From: JAJCYK01 sp965224285
GTDB lineage: Bacteria; Bacteroidota; Bacteroidia; Cytophagales; Cyclobacteriaceae
Assembly: GCA_965224285.1 (NCBI GenBank)
Contig: OZ245043.1
Location: 2,914,001-2,978,000, forward strand
DNA: 64,000 nt
Direction of reading: 5' to 3'
Below the pieces are notes generated by a model. The model was not told the origin of the DNA. It searched no databases and saw only the letters and a program-made list of their open reading frames with translations. Below are positions 1-7,687 of this stretch, piece after piece (the first letter of the stretch is position 1; the number at the start of each line of letters is the position of its first letter). A program made the translations under genes and the position numbers.

Positions 1-60
1 CATCAAGGCCAAAATGACATAGGTCCAGCGATTAAAAGACCAAACCTTTAAATCAGACAT
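1..60 (-). CDS. Start of an unidentified, probably membrane protein (cut by the window edge)
   Basis: An open frame begins at an ATG 13 bases inside the 3' end of gpmI and runs off the left edge. Only 20 residues are visible (MSDLKVWSFNRWTYVILALM). The last nine are hydrophobic after an aromatic and basic stretch, as at the start of a first membrane helix. The overlap with gpmI suggests translational coupling. I do not recognise the family, and 20 residues are too few to assign one. The start is plausible but not proven. Confidence 0.45.
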   Translation of the reverse strand, partial: MSDLKVWSFNRWTYVILALM

Positions 61-1571
61 TCGCCATCCATTTCCTCTGGTTTTTCCAGCCCCATCAGGG
101 TAAGAATGGTAGGAGCCAGATCTCCCAGTTTCCCGTCCTTAATAGGTCTTCTGTATTGGTTATCTATCAGGATACAGGGTACAGGGTTTGTAGTGTGGGC
201 GGTGTTGGGACTCCCATCTTCATTGACCATATAATCGGCGTTGCCATGATCAGCTATGATCAGTACGGTATAATCATTTTTGAGGGCAGCTTTGGTAACG
301 GTTTGAGCACAACTATCTACCACTTCACAGGCTTTGACCGCTGCTTCGAAGACGCCAGTGTGCCCCACCATATCCGGATTGGCAAAGTTGAGGCAGATAA
401 AATCAGCCGACTTCTCCTCCAGTTCAGGAACTATGGCATCCCGGATCTCGTGAGCGCTCATCTCCGGCTGCAGATCATAGGTGGCCACCTTGGGACTGGG
501 GCAAAGTATCCTCTTTTCATGTTCGAACTCTTTTTCCCTGCCTCCGGAAAAAAAGAATGTAACATGGGGGTATTTCTCAGTTTCAGCAATCCTTATTTGT
601 CGCTGGCCTGCCTTGCTAATAATTTCACCCAGGGTGTTGACCAGATCATCCTTCTGGAAAATTACTTGTACATCCCTGAAATCAGGGTCGTAATTAGTCA
701 GTGTCACATACTGTAGGGGAATAGTATGCATGTCGTATTGTGGAAAATTCTGCTGGGTCAAAACTTGGGTGATCTGACGACCCCGATCTGTACGGAAATT
801 GAAACATATTACCGTATCTTCAGCTTCTATCAATGCCAGGGGAGTTTCAGCCTCGTCGACCGCAATTATAGGTTTTATAAACTCGTCAGTCACTCCTTGC
901 TGGTAGGAATCGTTGATGGACCCTACCAGGTCCCCGGTCTTTTTGCCTTTGCCATTCACCAAAGCGTCATAGGCCAGTTTGATTCGCTCCCATCGTTGGT
1001 CGCGATCCATGGCATAGTACCGGCCAATTACCGATGCTATTTGCCCACCGTTTTGCTTTAAAAAATCTTGTAACTCGCTGATGAAACCAGCTCCGCTTTC
1101 CGGATCACAATCCCGGCCGTCGGTAAAGGCGTGTATATACAAGCGTCGGGATAAATCCTTAGCTGCAACCAACTTACAAAGCCCTTTCAAATGATCAATA
1201 TGAGAATGGACTCCCCCATCTGAGACCAATCCTATAAAGTGCAGCTTCCCTTTCGAATTTTTGATTTTATCAAAGACGGCACCAAGCACTTGATTGTCTT
1301 TCAGAGTACCCTGTTCCAGAGCTTTGTTGATCTTGACCAGGTCCTGATATACGATACGGCCCGCCCCGATATTCATATGTCCCACTTCGGAATTACCCAT
1401 TTGTCCCTGCGGTAGTCCAACTGCTAATCCACTCGCCATCAATTGACTATGCGGGTAGCTATTCCATGCCTCGTCCATGAATGGAGTATGCGCCTTGCTG
1501 ATAGCAGACACCTGTGGATCTTTGCCTAAACCCCACCCGTCAAGGATCATCAACAGTACTCGTTTATTCAT
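48..1571 (-). CDS. gpmI: 2,3-bisphosphoglycerate-independent phosphoglycerate mutase
   Basis: This cytoplasmic enzyme interconverts 3- and 2-phosphoglycerate in glycolysis and gluconeogenesis using two manganese ions and a phosphoserine. The 507-residue protein has the family's usual length. The metal-binding start MILDGWG lies near residues 8-14, the phosphorylated serine is in GNSEVGH (59-65), and the C-terminal phosphatase-fold metal motifs IADHGNADYM and NTAHTTNPVP are intact. I chose the ATG giving MNKRVLLMILDGWG; a longer reading adds seven residues that do not resemble family N-termini and would lie upstream of the likely transcription start. A TAnnTTTG box sits four bases before this ATG. 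The next gene downstream overlaps its end. Confidence 0.97.
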   Translation of the reverse strand: MNKRVLLMILDGWGLGKDPQVSAISKAHTPFMDEAWNSYPHSQLMASGLAVGLPQGQMGNSEVGHMNIGAGRIVYQDLVKINKALEQGTLKDNQVLGAVFDKIKNSKGKLHFIGLVSDGGVHSHIDHLKGLCKLVAAKDLSRRLYIHAFTDGRDCDPESGAGFISELQDFLKQNGGQIASVIGRYYAMDRDQRWERIKLAYDALVNGKGKKTGDLVGSINDSYQQGVTDEFIKPIIAVDEAETPLALIEAEDTVICFNFRTDRGRQITQVLTQQNFPQYDMHTIPLQYVTLTNYDPDFRDVQVIFQKDDLVNTLGEIISKAGQRQIRIAETEKYPHVTFFFSGGREKEFEHEKRILCPSPKVATYDLQPEMSAHEIRDAIVPELEEKSADFICLNFANPDMVGHTGVFEAAVKACEVVDSCAQTVTKAALKNDYTVLIIADHGNADYMVNEDGSPNTAHTTNPVPCILIDNQYRRPIKDGKLGDLAPTILTLMGLEKPEEMDGECLI

Positions 1572-1575
1572 CTCG

Positions 1576-1583
1576 CAAATATA
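1576..1583 (-). promoter_or_regulatory. Bacteroidota-type -7 box (TATATTTG) before gpmI
   Basis: On the minus strand TATATTTG matches the Bacteroidota sigma-A -7 consensus TAnnTTTG exactly. It ends four bases before the gpmI ATG, so the mRNA would be leaderless or nearly so. No -33 TTTG lies at the expected 19-20 base spacing, so the call rests on the -7 box alone. Confidence 0.4.
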
Positions 1584-1676
1584 AATATTCAAAGCCAGGT
1601 TTGTAACTGATACCAGTTTGTATTAATTTAAAAATCCCGGTATTGACGATTGATTCCCGCTTTGCTGATTTTGGCA

Positions 1677-1684
1677 TAATTTTG
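1677..1684 (+). promoter_or_regulatory. Bacteroidota-type -7 box (TAATTTTG) before the DUF4783 gene
   Basis: TAATTTTG matches TAnnTTTG. It predicts transcription starting around 1690, which leaves a leader of about 24 bases before the ATG at 1714. That supports the shorter start of the DUF4783 gene. No well-spaced -33 element is visible. Confidence 0.45.
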
Positions 1685-1713
1685 GAGATATGCCTGGTGA
1701 AATTAGTCGAATT

Positions 1714-2124
1714 ATGCTTAAAAATAAGATATTAACGTACTTTATACTGTTGTTTTTGGGCTTTCTTTGCACTTTCCAGACCCCAGTGAGCGGTCAAAGT
1801 GAGGTGATCAATAACGTCAGGTCTGCCATTAAGGCCGGCAGTTCCAAAGAATTATCCAGGTATTTAAGCGACATGGTCACCCTTAAAATTGAAGGTGTGC
1901 AATCCAATTACAGCAGGACCCAGGCCGAATATGTCCTAAAAGACTTCTTCGGTAAATACCGTCCCAGTGATTTTCAATACGTCCATCAAGGCGCCTCAGA
2001 GGGGGGGCTGAAATATGCTATAGGCCGTTATAGCTATGATGGCGGCTCTTTTAGGGTAGTTTTGCGATCCAAGAATCTGGATGGCTCTTACCGGGTCAGT
2101 AGCTTGGACTTCACCAAAGAATAA
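1714..2124 (+). CDS. DUF4783 family exported protein
   Basis: This 136-residue protein begins with a signal peptide (MLKNKI, a hydrophobic core, processing near VSGQ). The mature part resembles DUF4783, a small NTF2-like, cystatin-like domain common in Bacteroidota: an amphipathic helical start (NVRSAIKAGSSKELSRYL), then alternating strands ending in YRVSSLDF. Its role is unknown; the fold suggests a periplasmic binding or scaffold protein. The ATG at 1714 is preferred over the one at 1690 because only it leaves room for a leader after the -7 box and gives a clean signal peptide. A hairpin terminator follows, then nadC, its usual neighbour in this phylum. Confidence 0.8.
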   Translation: MLKNKILTYFILLFLGFLCTFQTPVSGQSEVINNVRSAIKAGSSKELSRYLSDMVTLKIEGVQSNYSRTQAEYVLKDFFGKYRPSDFQYVHQGASEGGLKYAIGRYSYDGGSFRVVLRSKNLDGSYRVSSLDFTKE

Positions 2125-2144
2125 TAAACCAACCACACTCCCGT

Positions 2145-2174
2145 AAGGCCCTTTTCAGGGCCTTTTGTATTTTT
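2145..2174 (+). terminator. Rho-independent terminator between the DUF4783 gene and nadC
   Basis: A perfect 8-bp stem, AAGGCCCT paired with AGGGCCTT around a TTTC loop, is followed by the T-rich tail TTGTATTTTT. It begins about 20 bases after the DUF4783 stop. The tail runs almost to the nadC ATG, so nadC either depends on readthrough or starts in the overlapping TATTTTTG sequence. Confidence 0.8.
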
Positions 2175-2178
2175 GGGC

Positions 2179-3048
2179 ATGGATGGATTAAATTATCTCA
2201 CAAGCAGCGCCCTGGATGATTTTATTTCTGCTGCCCTGAAGGAAGATGTGGGTGACGGGGACCATAGCAGCCTGGCCGCAATACCCGCTGATCGAAACAG
2301 TGCCGCCCAACTGTTAATAAAGGCATCTGGGATCATGGCCGGAATTCGCCTGGCTGAGATAATCTTTCACACTGTGGACCCAAGCTTAGAGATTCAGTCA
2401 ATGCTTGAGGATGGACAACCCATGACAGAAGGCCAGATTGGACTGAAAGTAAAGGGGAATGCCAGAGCGATCCTAACTTCAGAACGATTGGTATTAAATT
2501 GTATGCAGCGGATGTGCGGGATTGCCACTTACACCAATAAGCTCTGTGCAATGATCAAAGGCACCGGTGCCACCATTCTGGATACCCGAAAAACCACTCC
2601 TAATTTCAGGCTGCTGGAGAAATGGGCGGTGGTGATCGGAGGTGGAGAAAACCACCGTTATGGTCTGTATGATATGATCATGCTTAAAGATAATCATATT
2701 GATTATGCCGGCGGGATCAAACCAGCTATCGAAGCCACCAACCGCTATCTGCAACGCAATAAACTTGATCTGAAAATTGAAATTGAGACCAGGAGTCTTG
2801 AGGAAGTTCAGACCGTAATCTCCACGGGGGGTGTGGATCGGATTATGCTTGATAATATGGCTCCTTCAGAACTGAGTAAAGCTGTTGTTCTGATTAATGG
2901 AAAATATGAGACAGAAGCATCCGGCGGAATCACCGAAAACACTATCGTGGAGGTAGCCAACACCGGAGTGGATTACATTTCCATAGGGGCTTTGACCCAT
3001 TCGGTGAAAAGCCTGGATCTCAGTTTGAAGGCAGTCGATCCTCAATAG
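2179..3048 (+). CDS. nadC: Nicotinate-nucleotide pyrophosphorylase (quinolinate phosphoribosyltransferase)
   Basis: NadC converts quinolinate and PRPP to nicotinate mononucleotide, CO2 and pyrophosphate, the step joining de novo NAD synthesis to the common pathway. The 289-residue protein has the usual length. The N-terminal ALKEDVGDGDHSSLA motif, the active-site run TRKTTPNFRLLEKWAVVIGG, the HRYGLYDMIMLKDNH segment and the C-terminal barrel motifs EASGGIT and DYISIGALTHS are all intact. The ATG at 2179 is taken as the start; a TTG two codons upstream is possible but lies inside the terminator tail. No nadA or nadB is in the window. Confidence 0.96.
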   Translation: MDGLNYLTSSALDDFISAALKEDVGDGDHSSLAAIPADRNSAAQLLIKASGIMAGIRLAEIIFHTVDPSLEIQSMLEDGQPMTEGQIGLKVKGNARAILTSERLVLNCMQRMCGIATYTNKLCAMIKGTGATILDTRKTTPNFRLLEKWAVVIGGGENHRYGLYDMIMLKDNHIDYAGGIKPAIEATNRYLQRNKLDLKIEIETRSLEEVQTVISTGGVDRIMLDNMAPSELSKAVVLINGKYETEASGGITENTIVEVANTGVDYISIGALTHSVKSLDLSLKAVDPQ

Positions 3049-3089
3049 AAATTTATAATAAGAATTTTTCCGTGGACTTCATTTACTAT

Positions 3090-3097
3090 TATATTTG
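3090..3097 (+). promoter_or_regulatory. Bacteroidota-type -7 box (TATATTTG) before the YcxB-like gene
   Basis: TATATTTG is an exact TAnnTTTG match 19 bases before the ATG of the YcxB-like gene, a normal leader length for the phylum. The upstream -33 region has only T-rich sequence and no clear TTTG. Confidence 0.5.
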
Positions 3098-3116
3098 AAG
3101 CCCGAATCCCAATTCT

Positions 3117-3590
3117 ATGATTGTTAAAACCAAAAAATACCAACTCAGTACAGGAACTTATATGAAGATGGGCCTGCTTAACGTGCTTAAGGAACAATGG
3201 TGGGTGGCTATAATATACCTGGCCATTTGTGCCATGTACTTTATTATCCCATCTCATTGGTGGATTACCGGAGCCAGTATTGCCCTGGTGCTGTACCTAC
3301 TTTTTTGGGTCATACAATTTGCCGGGATCCCTCAGCTGGAGCAAAACAAGGTGCTCTTCCAAAAATTGGGTTACGAAATTGACAGCCGTCAGATCCTGGT
3401 GAAAGTAAGCAGTAAACAAGGGATGCCTATTACCTGGGACATGATCAAAAGAGCTATGGTGACTAAGGACCATTTCCTGTTAGTAGTCTCCAAAGCCCAG
3501 TTAATTCATTTGCCATTCCGGATCTTCAACAACGACAACCAGGTGAAATTTGTAGAAACCATCCTTAAACGCAAGGGATTGATCAAATAG
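3117..3590 (+). CDS. YcxB-like membrane protein
   Basis: This 157-residue protein has two close membrane helices at about residues 29-46 and 50-68 (the WWVAIIYLAICAMYFIIPSH region, then LVLYLLFWVIQFAG). A soluble C-terminal domain follows with alternating strands and the line HFLLVVSKAQLIHLPFRIF, which fits the YcxB-like C-terminal domain, a PH-like fold of unknown role. The gene has its own -7 box, and its last eight bases overlap the end of the convergent MFS gene. The family is recognisable by layout; the function is not known. Confidence 0.7.
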   Translation: MIVKTKKYQLSTGTYMKMGLLNVLKEQWWVAIIYLAICAMYFIIPSHWWITGASIALVLYLLFWVIQFAGIPQLEQNKVLFQKLGYEIDSRQILVKVSSKQGMPITWDMIKRAMVTKDHFLLVVSKAQLIHLPFRIFNNDNQVKFVETILKRKGLIK

Positions 3591-4869
3591 AAGATGCCTT
3601 TAGGAATTTGGCCCGGTTTATCCATAAAACCACCCCGGAGAGCAGGGTGAAAGCTGCCAGGATCACATAGGCGTAGGTGATATTGGTGCCTACTGCAAAG
3701 AAGGTGAGAGAAAAAATCAAGGTGAAGCTGATCCTCATAATGAGATTGAGCACACTAAATACACTGTTGACCCTACCGATAATTTGATTGGGAATTTGCT
3801 CAAACAGGAAACTCACTCTTAGTATCCTGGTACCCGCATTGGTAAATCCAATTAAAAACCCGGCGCTGAAGTAAAAGGGTAAGGTTTTCAATACGGCACA
3901 GCCAAGCAAGATGACCGTGGTCAGGAACATAAAAAAAATAATAACATCTGCCTTGGGCCAGTTGCGAGTCCATCGCCCGATAAATACTCCAGCTGATAAA
4001 GCTCCAATTCCGTAAAGCACTTCCATGCCCCCGAAAACCTCTCCGCCCATTTTGAGGTAATTGGTAATGTACATGGGCATTACCGTAAAAAGGCTCACCA
4101 GCATAATAACGAAAATAGAATGGGTGAAAAAACCGAAAATAAATACTATCGGGTTATCGCGCAGAAAGTTAAATCCCGCGACCAGTCTGTTGACCAACGG
4201 ACTACGGTCTACCTTAAATATCTTATCAGGAACATAACGGATAAAGGAAATGATTATCACGGATATGCCGTAAGTAATGGCATCCAAGGTGAAGATTTCA
4301 TAAATATTCCAGGCCTCTATATCAATCTTCCCGATTAGGGGTAATGTGGTGTCCACTCCTTCCAATAATATCACCGCAAAGGCGCCTGCGATCACATTAG
4401 TGGCCTGGCCCACAATTTCAATATATGAAGTCACCCTGGTGTAATGCTCCGGGCTGGTCACTTCCTGTACAAAGGCGTAAAGGTTTGGATAGTGCATACG
4501 GTACCCAAATACCGTGATAGCAAATACCAGTACAATTAAGGGTAAAGGCAGCTGGCCGACAATCCACCCATAAAGAGCTACCAGTAGCAGAATTGACCCT
4601 TCCACCCCATTGGTAGCCATGAAAAGTCTTTGTCGGTTGAAACGATCAACCAGTGTTCCGGCAAACAGACCCCAAAATATATTGATAAAGGTCACTATCG
4701 CGAACAACAGATTGAATTCTGACGACTGTTGATTTTGAGCAAAGTACCAGGGTATGGCCAGCATAGAAATGCCCTGAGCAAAACCGGAGATGGCATTGGC
4801 AGTAAATAGTAAGAGAAGAGCCCGTCGGTTTTTCAAATATTGGTATCTTGGAATGGGATCGCCGCGCAA
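3583..4869 (-). CDS. MFS transporter, probable drug/metabolite exporter
   Basis: The 428-residue protein has about 12 hydrophobic helices and the loop signature GTLVDRFNRQRLF between helices 2 and 3, the MFS motif A. It most resembles the MFS_3 / enterobactin-exporter-like group of small-molecule exporters; no substrate can be read from sequence. The start is a TTG, because a TAG lies two codons upstream and the first in-frame ATG falls inside the first membrane helix. That TTG is only 10 bases from the divergent recX ATG, so the recX promoter must lie inside this gene. Its end overlaps the YcxB-like gene by eight bases. Confidence 0.85.
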   Translation of the reverse strand: MRGDPIPRYQYLKNRRALLLLFTANAISGFAQGISMLAIPWYFAQNQQSSEFNLLFAIVTFINIFWGLFAGTLVDRFNRQRLFMATNGVEGSILLLVALYGWIVGQLPLPLIVLVFAITVFGYRMHYPNLYAFVQEVTSPEHYTRVTSYIEIVGQATNVIAGAFAVILLEGVDTTLPLIGKIDIEAWNIYEIFTLDAITYGISVIIISFIRYVPDKIFKVDRSPLVNRLVAGFNFLRDNPIVFIFGFFTHSIFVIMLVSLFTVMPMYITNYLKMGGEVFGGMEVLYGIGALSAGVFIGRWTRNWPKADVIIFFMFLTTVILLGCAVLKTLPFYFSAGFLIGFTNAGTRILRVSFLFEQIPNQIIGRVNSVFSVLNLIMRISFTLIFSLTFFAVGTNITYAYVILAAFTLLSGVVLWINRAKFLKASSI

Positions 4870-4879
4870 TTTAATCTAT

Positions 4880-5356
4880 ATGATACACAGTGAAAAGGAC
4901 CATGCTAAAGTGAAGGCTGTAAAATTAAAACTAGCCAGGTACTGCGCTTATCGAGACCGTAGTAAGCAGGAAGTAAAATTGAAACTTAGCCACTATGGAT
5001 TGAGCCCGGCAGAGTCGGAAGACATAATGAGGACGCTCACGGAAGAGGGGTTTCTGGACGAACGTCGATTTGCAGTCAATTATGCAAACGGCAAATTCAA
5101 ATCTAATTCGTGGGGGAAAATTAAGATAAGCAGGGGATTGGAATCGCATGGGTTAAGCCCGGATCGAATCCGTGAAGGCCTGGAGTCACTTGATGAAACT
5201 CAATACCAGCAGAAACTCGAGGATTTAATGAAAACCAAGTGGGAAAGGCTAGCTGTTGATGATGTATTTATTAAAAAGCACCGAATCTCCTCCTTTCTCA
5301 TTGGAAAAGGTTTTGAACCCTCTCTGGTATGGGAACTCCTGGATAGCATGGATTAA
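4880..5356 (+). CDS. recX: Regulatory protein RecX
   Basis: RecX binds RecA filaments and limits recombinase activity. The 158-residue protein is built of tandem three-helix repeats, with the family lines ARYCAYRDRSKQEVKLKL, LTEEGFLDERRFAVNYANGK and SWGKIKISRGLESHGL. I chose the ATG giving MIHSEKDH; a reading that starts 30 codons earlier runs antisense through the MFS gene and adds nothing family-like. A TATCTTGG sequence about 30 bases upstream, inside the MFS coding region, is a plausible -7 box. recA is not in the window. The last four bases overlap the convergent hydrolase gene. Confidence 0.92.
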   Translation: MIHSEKDHAKVKAVKLKLARYCAYRDRSKQEVKLKLSHYGLSPAESEDIMRTLTEEGFLDERRFAVNYANGKFKSNSWGKIKISRGLESHGLSPDRIREGLESLDETQYQQKLEDLMKTKWERLAVDDVFIKKHRISSFLIGKGFEPSLVWELLDSMD

Positions 5357-6126
5357 ATTTTCGGGCTGACCTGGCTTAAATAATTCAACAAGACCTGCCA
5401 CACTTCCTCATTCGCCTGTGAGACCCGGTCCGCCACCAGCATACTGGATCCGTGAATGCCGAATTTCATATTAAAAGTCTGGTGCCCATGCTGTTGGGCT
5501 AAATCAAACTGCTTCTGCACACTGGGCAATTGCAGCTCCTTCCCAGGCCTGATTAAAAGAAGTTTTTGCTCACAATTCTTCAACCCTTCATCCGGCAAAC
5601 ACTGAGCCATGGGGCCTCCTGAGGACGGTGAGAACGCCGCTACCCCCAATACTTCAATCGGTCGCTCCAAAGCCGTTGATATAGCCAGACTGGCGCTGTA
5701 ACTGCTTCCTATAATTATCACCTGAAGCGAATATCGTCTGCTAATGAAATCCAAAGCTGCTTGTATATCTGCTGAGGCGTCGCAGAAACCATACGACTGC
5801 TTTAATTGGCTGGCAGTCCGATTTTCAAAGCCATATAGATCTCCTCCGGACCTTAAGTCTATAGCCATTACACTGTACCCTTCTGCTGCCAAACGAGGGA
5901 AGGTAGATCCATATTCACCACGAGCGTTAGAGCCACCCTGATGACAAAGCAGGATCATAACCCGGCCGCTATCGCTATGATGAACATCACCGGATATCGT
6001 CACACCATCTCTGGCTTTAAACTGGACTGGCTGGGTTTCTAAACCATAAGGATCTTGAGCTGAAACTGTTATTACACAAAAAATCAAAACCTCGGTCAAA
6101 CAGAAAAATTGGATGAATTTTAACAT
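5353..6126 (-). CDS. Secreted alpha/beta hydrolase, dienelactone-hydrolase-like
   Basis: A signal peptide (about residues 1-23, ending VSAQ) is followed by an alpha/beta-hydrolase fold of 234 residues. The oxyanion-side segment ILLCHQGGSN (58-67), the nucleophile elbow IIGSSYSASLA with Ser142, and the late histidine in FGIHGSSM (His225) are visible. At the usual acid position the protein reads LLLIRPGKELQLP, so a glutamate (197) rather than aspartate may complete the triad, or the acid lies elsewhere. The substrate is unknown; location is periplasm or outside. It lies downstream of the LytTR gene on the same strand. Confidence 0.8.
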   Translation of the reverse strand: MLKFIQFFCLTEVLIFCVITVSAQDPYGLETQPVQFKARDGVTISGDVHHSDSGRVMILLCHQGGSNARGEYGSTFPRLAAEGYSVMAIDLRSGGDLYGFENRTASQLKQSYGFCDASADIQAALDFISRRYSLQVIIIGSSYSASLAISTALERPIEVLGVAAFSPSSGGPMAQCLPDEGLKNCEQKLLLIRPGKELQLPSVQKQFDLAQQHGHQTFNMKFGIHGSSMLVADRVSQANEEVWQVLLNYLSQVSPKI

Positions 6127-6190
6127 CCTGAAATTTCTGATGCAAAAGCCAATATTAATATCAAATCAGGGGTCAATTCGCCAATACCTT

Positions 6191-7003
6191 CTAATCGTTC
6201 GTGAAACTCCCCAGCAGCTGCTTAATCTGTTGCATATAAGTACCTCCTATGCTTACTTCTACTCCGTTTTGCAGTTGAATGATTGCCCTGGAGGGCCTTT
6301 CTTCAAGGTGTTTGACGTAATCAAGGTTTATCATATAGCTTCTGTGGACTCTGCGAAATTTATTGGGATCTAATTCTCGTTCTAAATTTAACATTGAAGT
6401 TTTCTTTAGATAGAACCGATTACTGGTATGCAACCGTACATAGTGGTCCATGGCCTCAATCCATATTATTTCATCCACCGGGCATTGAATTCTGGAACTT
6501 TTGAACCTAACTTCCAAGAAACGCTGATAACCCGAAACTAATGTTTTGGGCATATTCAAGACAAAGACTATGTAGACCAATCCATGAACCAGCGCCATAT
6601 TTAAAAAATATTTAGTCATGAAATTGGGATGCCAGGGCTGAGAAATAAACCCAATCAAATAAAGTAGAGCCCCCAATAGATAGGCATAGCCGATTATAAT
6701 AAAAGCTGCTGCTAAGCCATGAAGTATCACCCTAAACATTAATGGTGTATTTGCCAAATACTTATGGATGCTGGCAATAAGTGGTAGCGTGCCTAGGAAC
6801 AAGCAATAGCAGAACAGGTTAAATGTTAGGCTCCGGATCAGATTATACTCTAGATATTGTCCGTAGCGGTAATAATTTTGTCCTACCACAATAGTCGAAA
6901 TCACCATCAGTAGTAGGAGTATTCTACTATAGAGTGGAGCAGGTAAAGCAAAGGCTCTGATGGTTTTAATTAACTGTTGTGAGACTTGGAGCTTATCAAT
7001 CAC
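6191..7003 (-). CDS. Membrane-anchored LytTR-type transcription regulator
   Basis: The N-terminal half (about residues 24-150) holds four hydrophobic segments. The C-terminal 100 residues are a LytTR DNA-binding domain, with the hallmarks EIIWIEAMDHYVRLHT, RRVHRSYMINLDYVKHL and VSIGGTYMQQI. There is no receiver domain, so signalling is not by phosphotransfer to this protein; a ligand or partner in the membrane is more likely. LytTR proteins bind paired direct repeats upstream of target promoters. The gene overlaps the upstream DUF4230 gene by eight bases, so the two are probably co-translated and may act together. Target genes cannot be deduced from this window. Confidence 0.88.
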   Translation of the reverse strand: MIDKLQVSQQLIKTIRAFALPAPLYSRILLLLMVISTIVVGQNYYRYGQYLEYNLIRSLTFNLFCYCLFLGTLPLIASIHKYLANTPLMFRVILHGLAAAFIIIGYAYLLGALLYLIGFISQPWHPNFMTKYFLNMALVHGLVYIVFVLNMPKTLVSGYQRFLEVRFKSSRIQCPVDEIIWIEAMDHYVRLHTSNRFYLKKTSMLNLERELDPNKFRRVHRSYMINLDYVKHLEERPSRAIIQLQNGVEVSIGGTYMQQIKQLLGSFTND

Positions 7004-7634
7004 GGCGTATCCTCACGGTGGCAATGTCATACACCAGCAGAATCTGCTTGCCGGTCAACTCCTGCAGCAATGGCCGAAGGATAACTTCTGCGTTTTGCTT
7101 GGTCTGAACCAATATTCCGGACTGTAAAGCCGATTCCCGGATTTGCTTTTCAGCACTTTGGTAAGCGCTCTCCACAAACTTCTTTTCACTGGTGAAGATT
7201 CCCGTTTGTAATGAGTAAACTCTGGTTTTATCCAGATCCAGTTTGAAATAGCAAATTTCTGGTGCCGGCAATTGCACCACCAGCGTATCACCCTGTATTC
7301 TTACATCTTTAATCTCCAATTGAGTGAGATCCAGGCACCCCACTGCCTCCCCTCTGGAAATCAAAACCGCCTTGGAGTCACCCTCCAACTTGAAGATGTT
7401 GTAAAAATCCCTCCCGGTCCTCTCAATTTCAGTAATCTCCTGGAAATGATATTTAGTCAATTCCAGTTTTCCCAACTTTTCCATGCGGTCCATTATGGTA
7501 GCATGAATTTGGGTTTCATCGCTGGATGACGCAGGGAGAAAATCCAACTTATCCCAATTGTTCCATACCAGGTAGCCACAAAGGGCCAGGAAGAACCAGG
7601 GAAAAATCCAAAAAAGTATTTTGAGCAGCCTCAA
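6996..7634 (-). CDS. DUF4230 family membrane-anchored protein
   Basis: This 212-residue protein has one N-terminal membrane anchor (LLKILFWIFPWFFLALCGYLV) and a soluble domain of DUF4230 type, marked by LTKYHFQEITEIER, LISRGEAVGCLDL, VQLPAPEICYFKLD and the C-terminal LLVYDIATVRIR. The function is unknown; the domain is thought to sit outside the cytoplasmic membrane. The start codon is TTG; no in-frame ATG or GTG lies between it and the preceding region. The gene is the first of a pair with the LytTR regulator and diverges from the radical SAM gene across 53 bases, where both promoters must lie. Confidence 0.85.
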   Translation of the reverse strand: MRLLKILFWIFPWFFLALCGYLVWNNWDKLDFLPASSSDETQIHATIMDRMEKLGKLELTKYHFQEITEIERTGRDFYNIFKLEGDSKAVLISRGEAVGCLDLTQLEIKDVRIQGDTLVVQLPAPEICYFKLDLDKTRVYSLQTGIFTSEKKFVESAYQSAEKQIRESALQSGILVQTKQNAEVILRPLLQELTGKQILLVYDIATVRIRRD

Positions 7635-7687
7635 GGTCCAGGGGGGTTTTGATAAATTTATTAAAAAAGAATGTAGTTTTATCCTTA

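Noticed and set aside
156..1061. Plus-strand open frames opposite gpmI
   Set aside because: They lie entirely within the well-supported gpmI coding region and resemble no protein family.
6996..7003. LytTR regulator as a two-component response regulator
   Set aside because: No receiver domain or aspartate pocket is present; the N-terminal half is four membrane segments.
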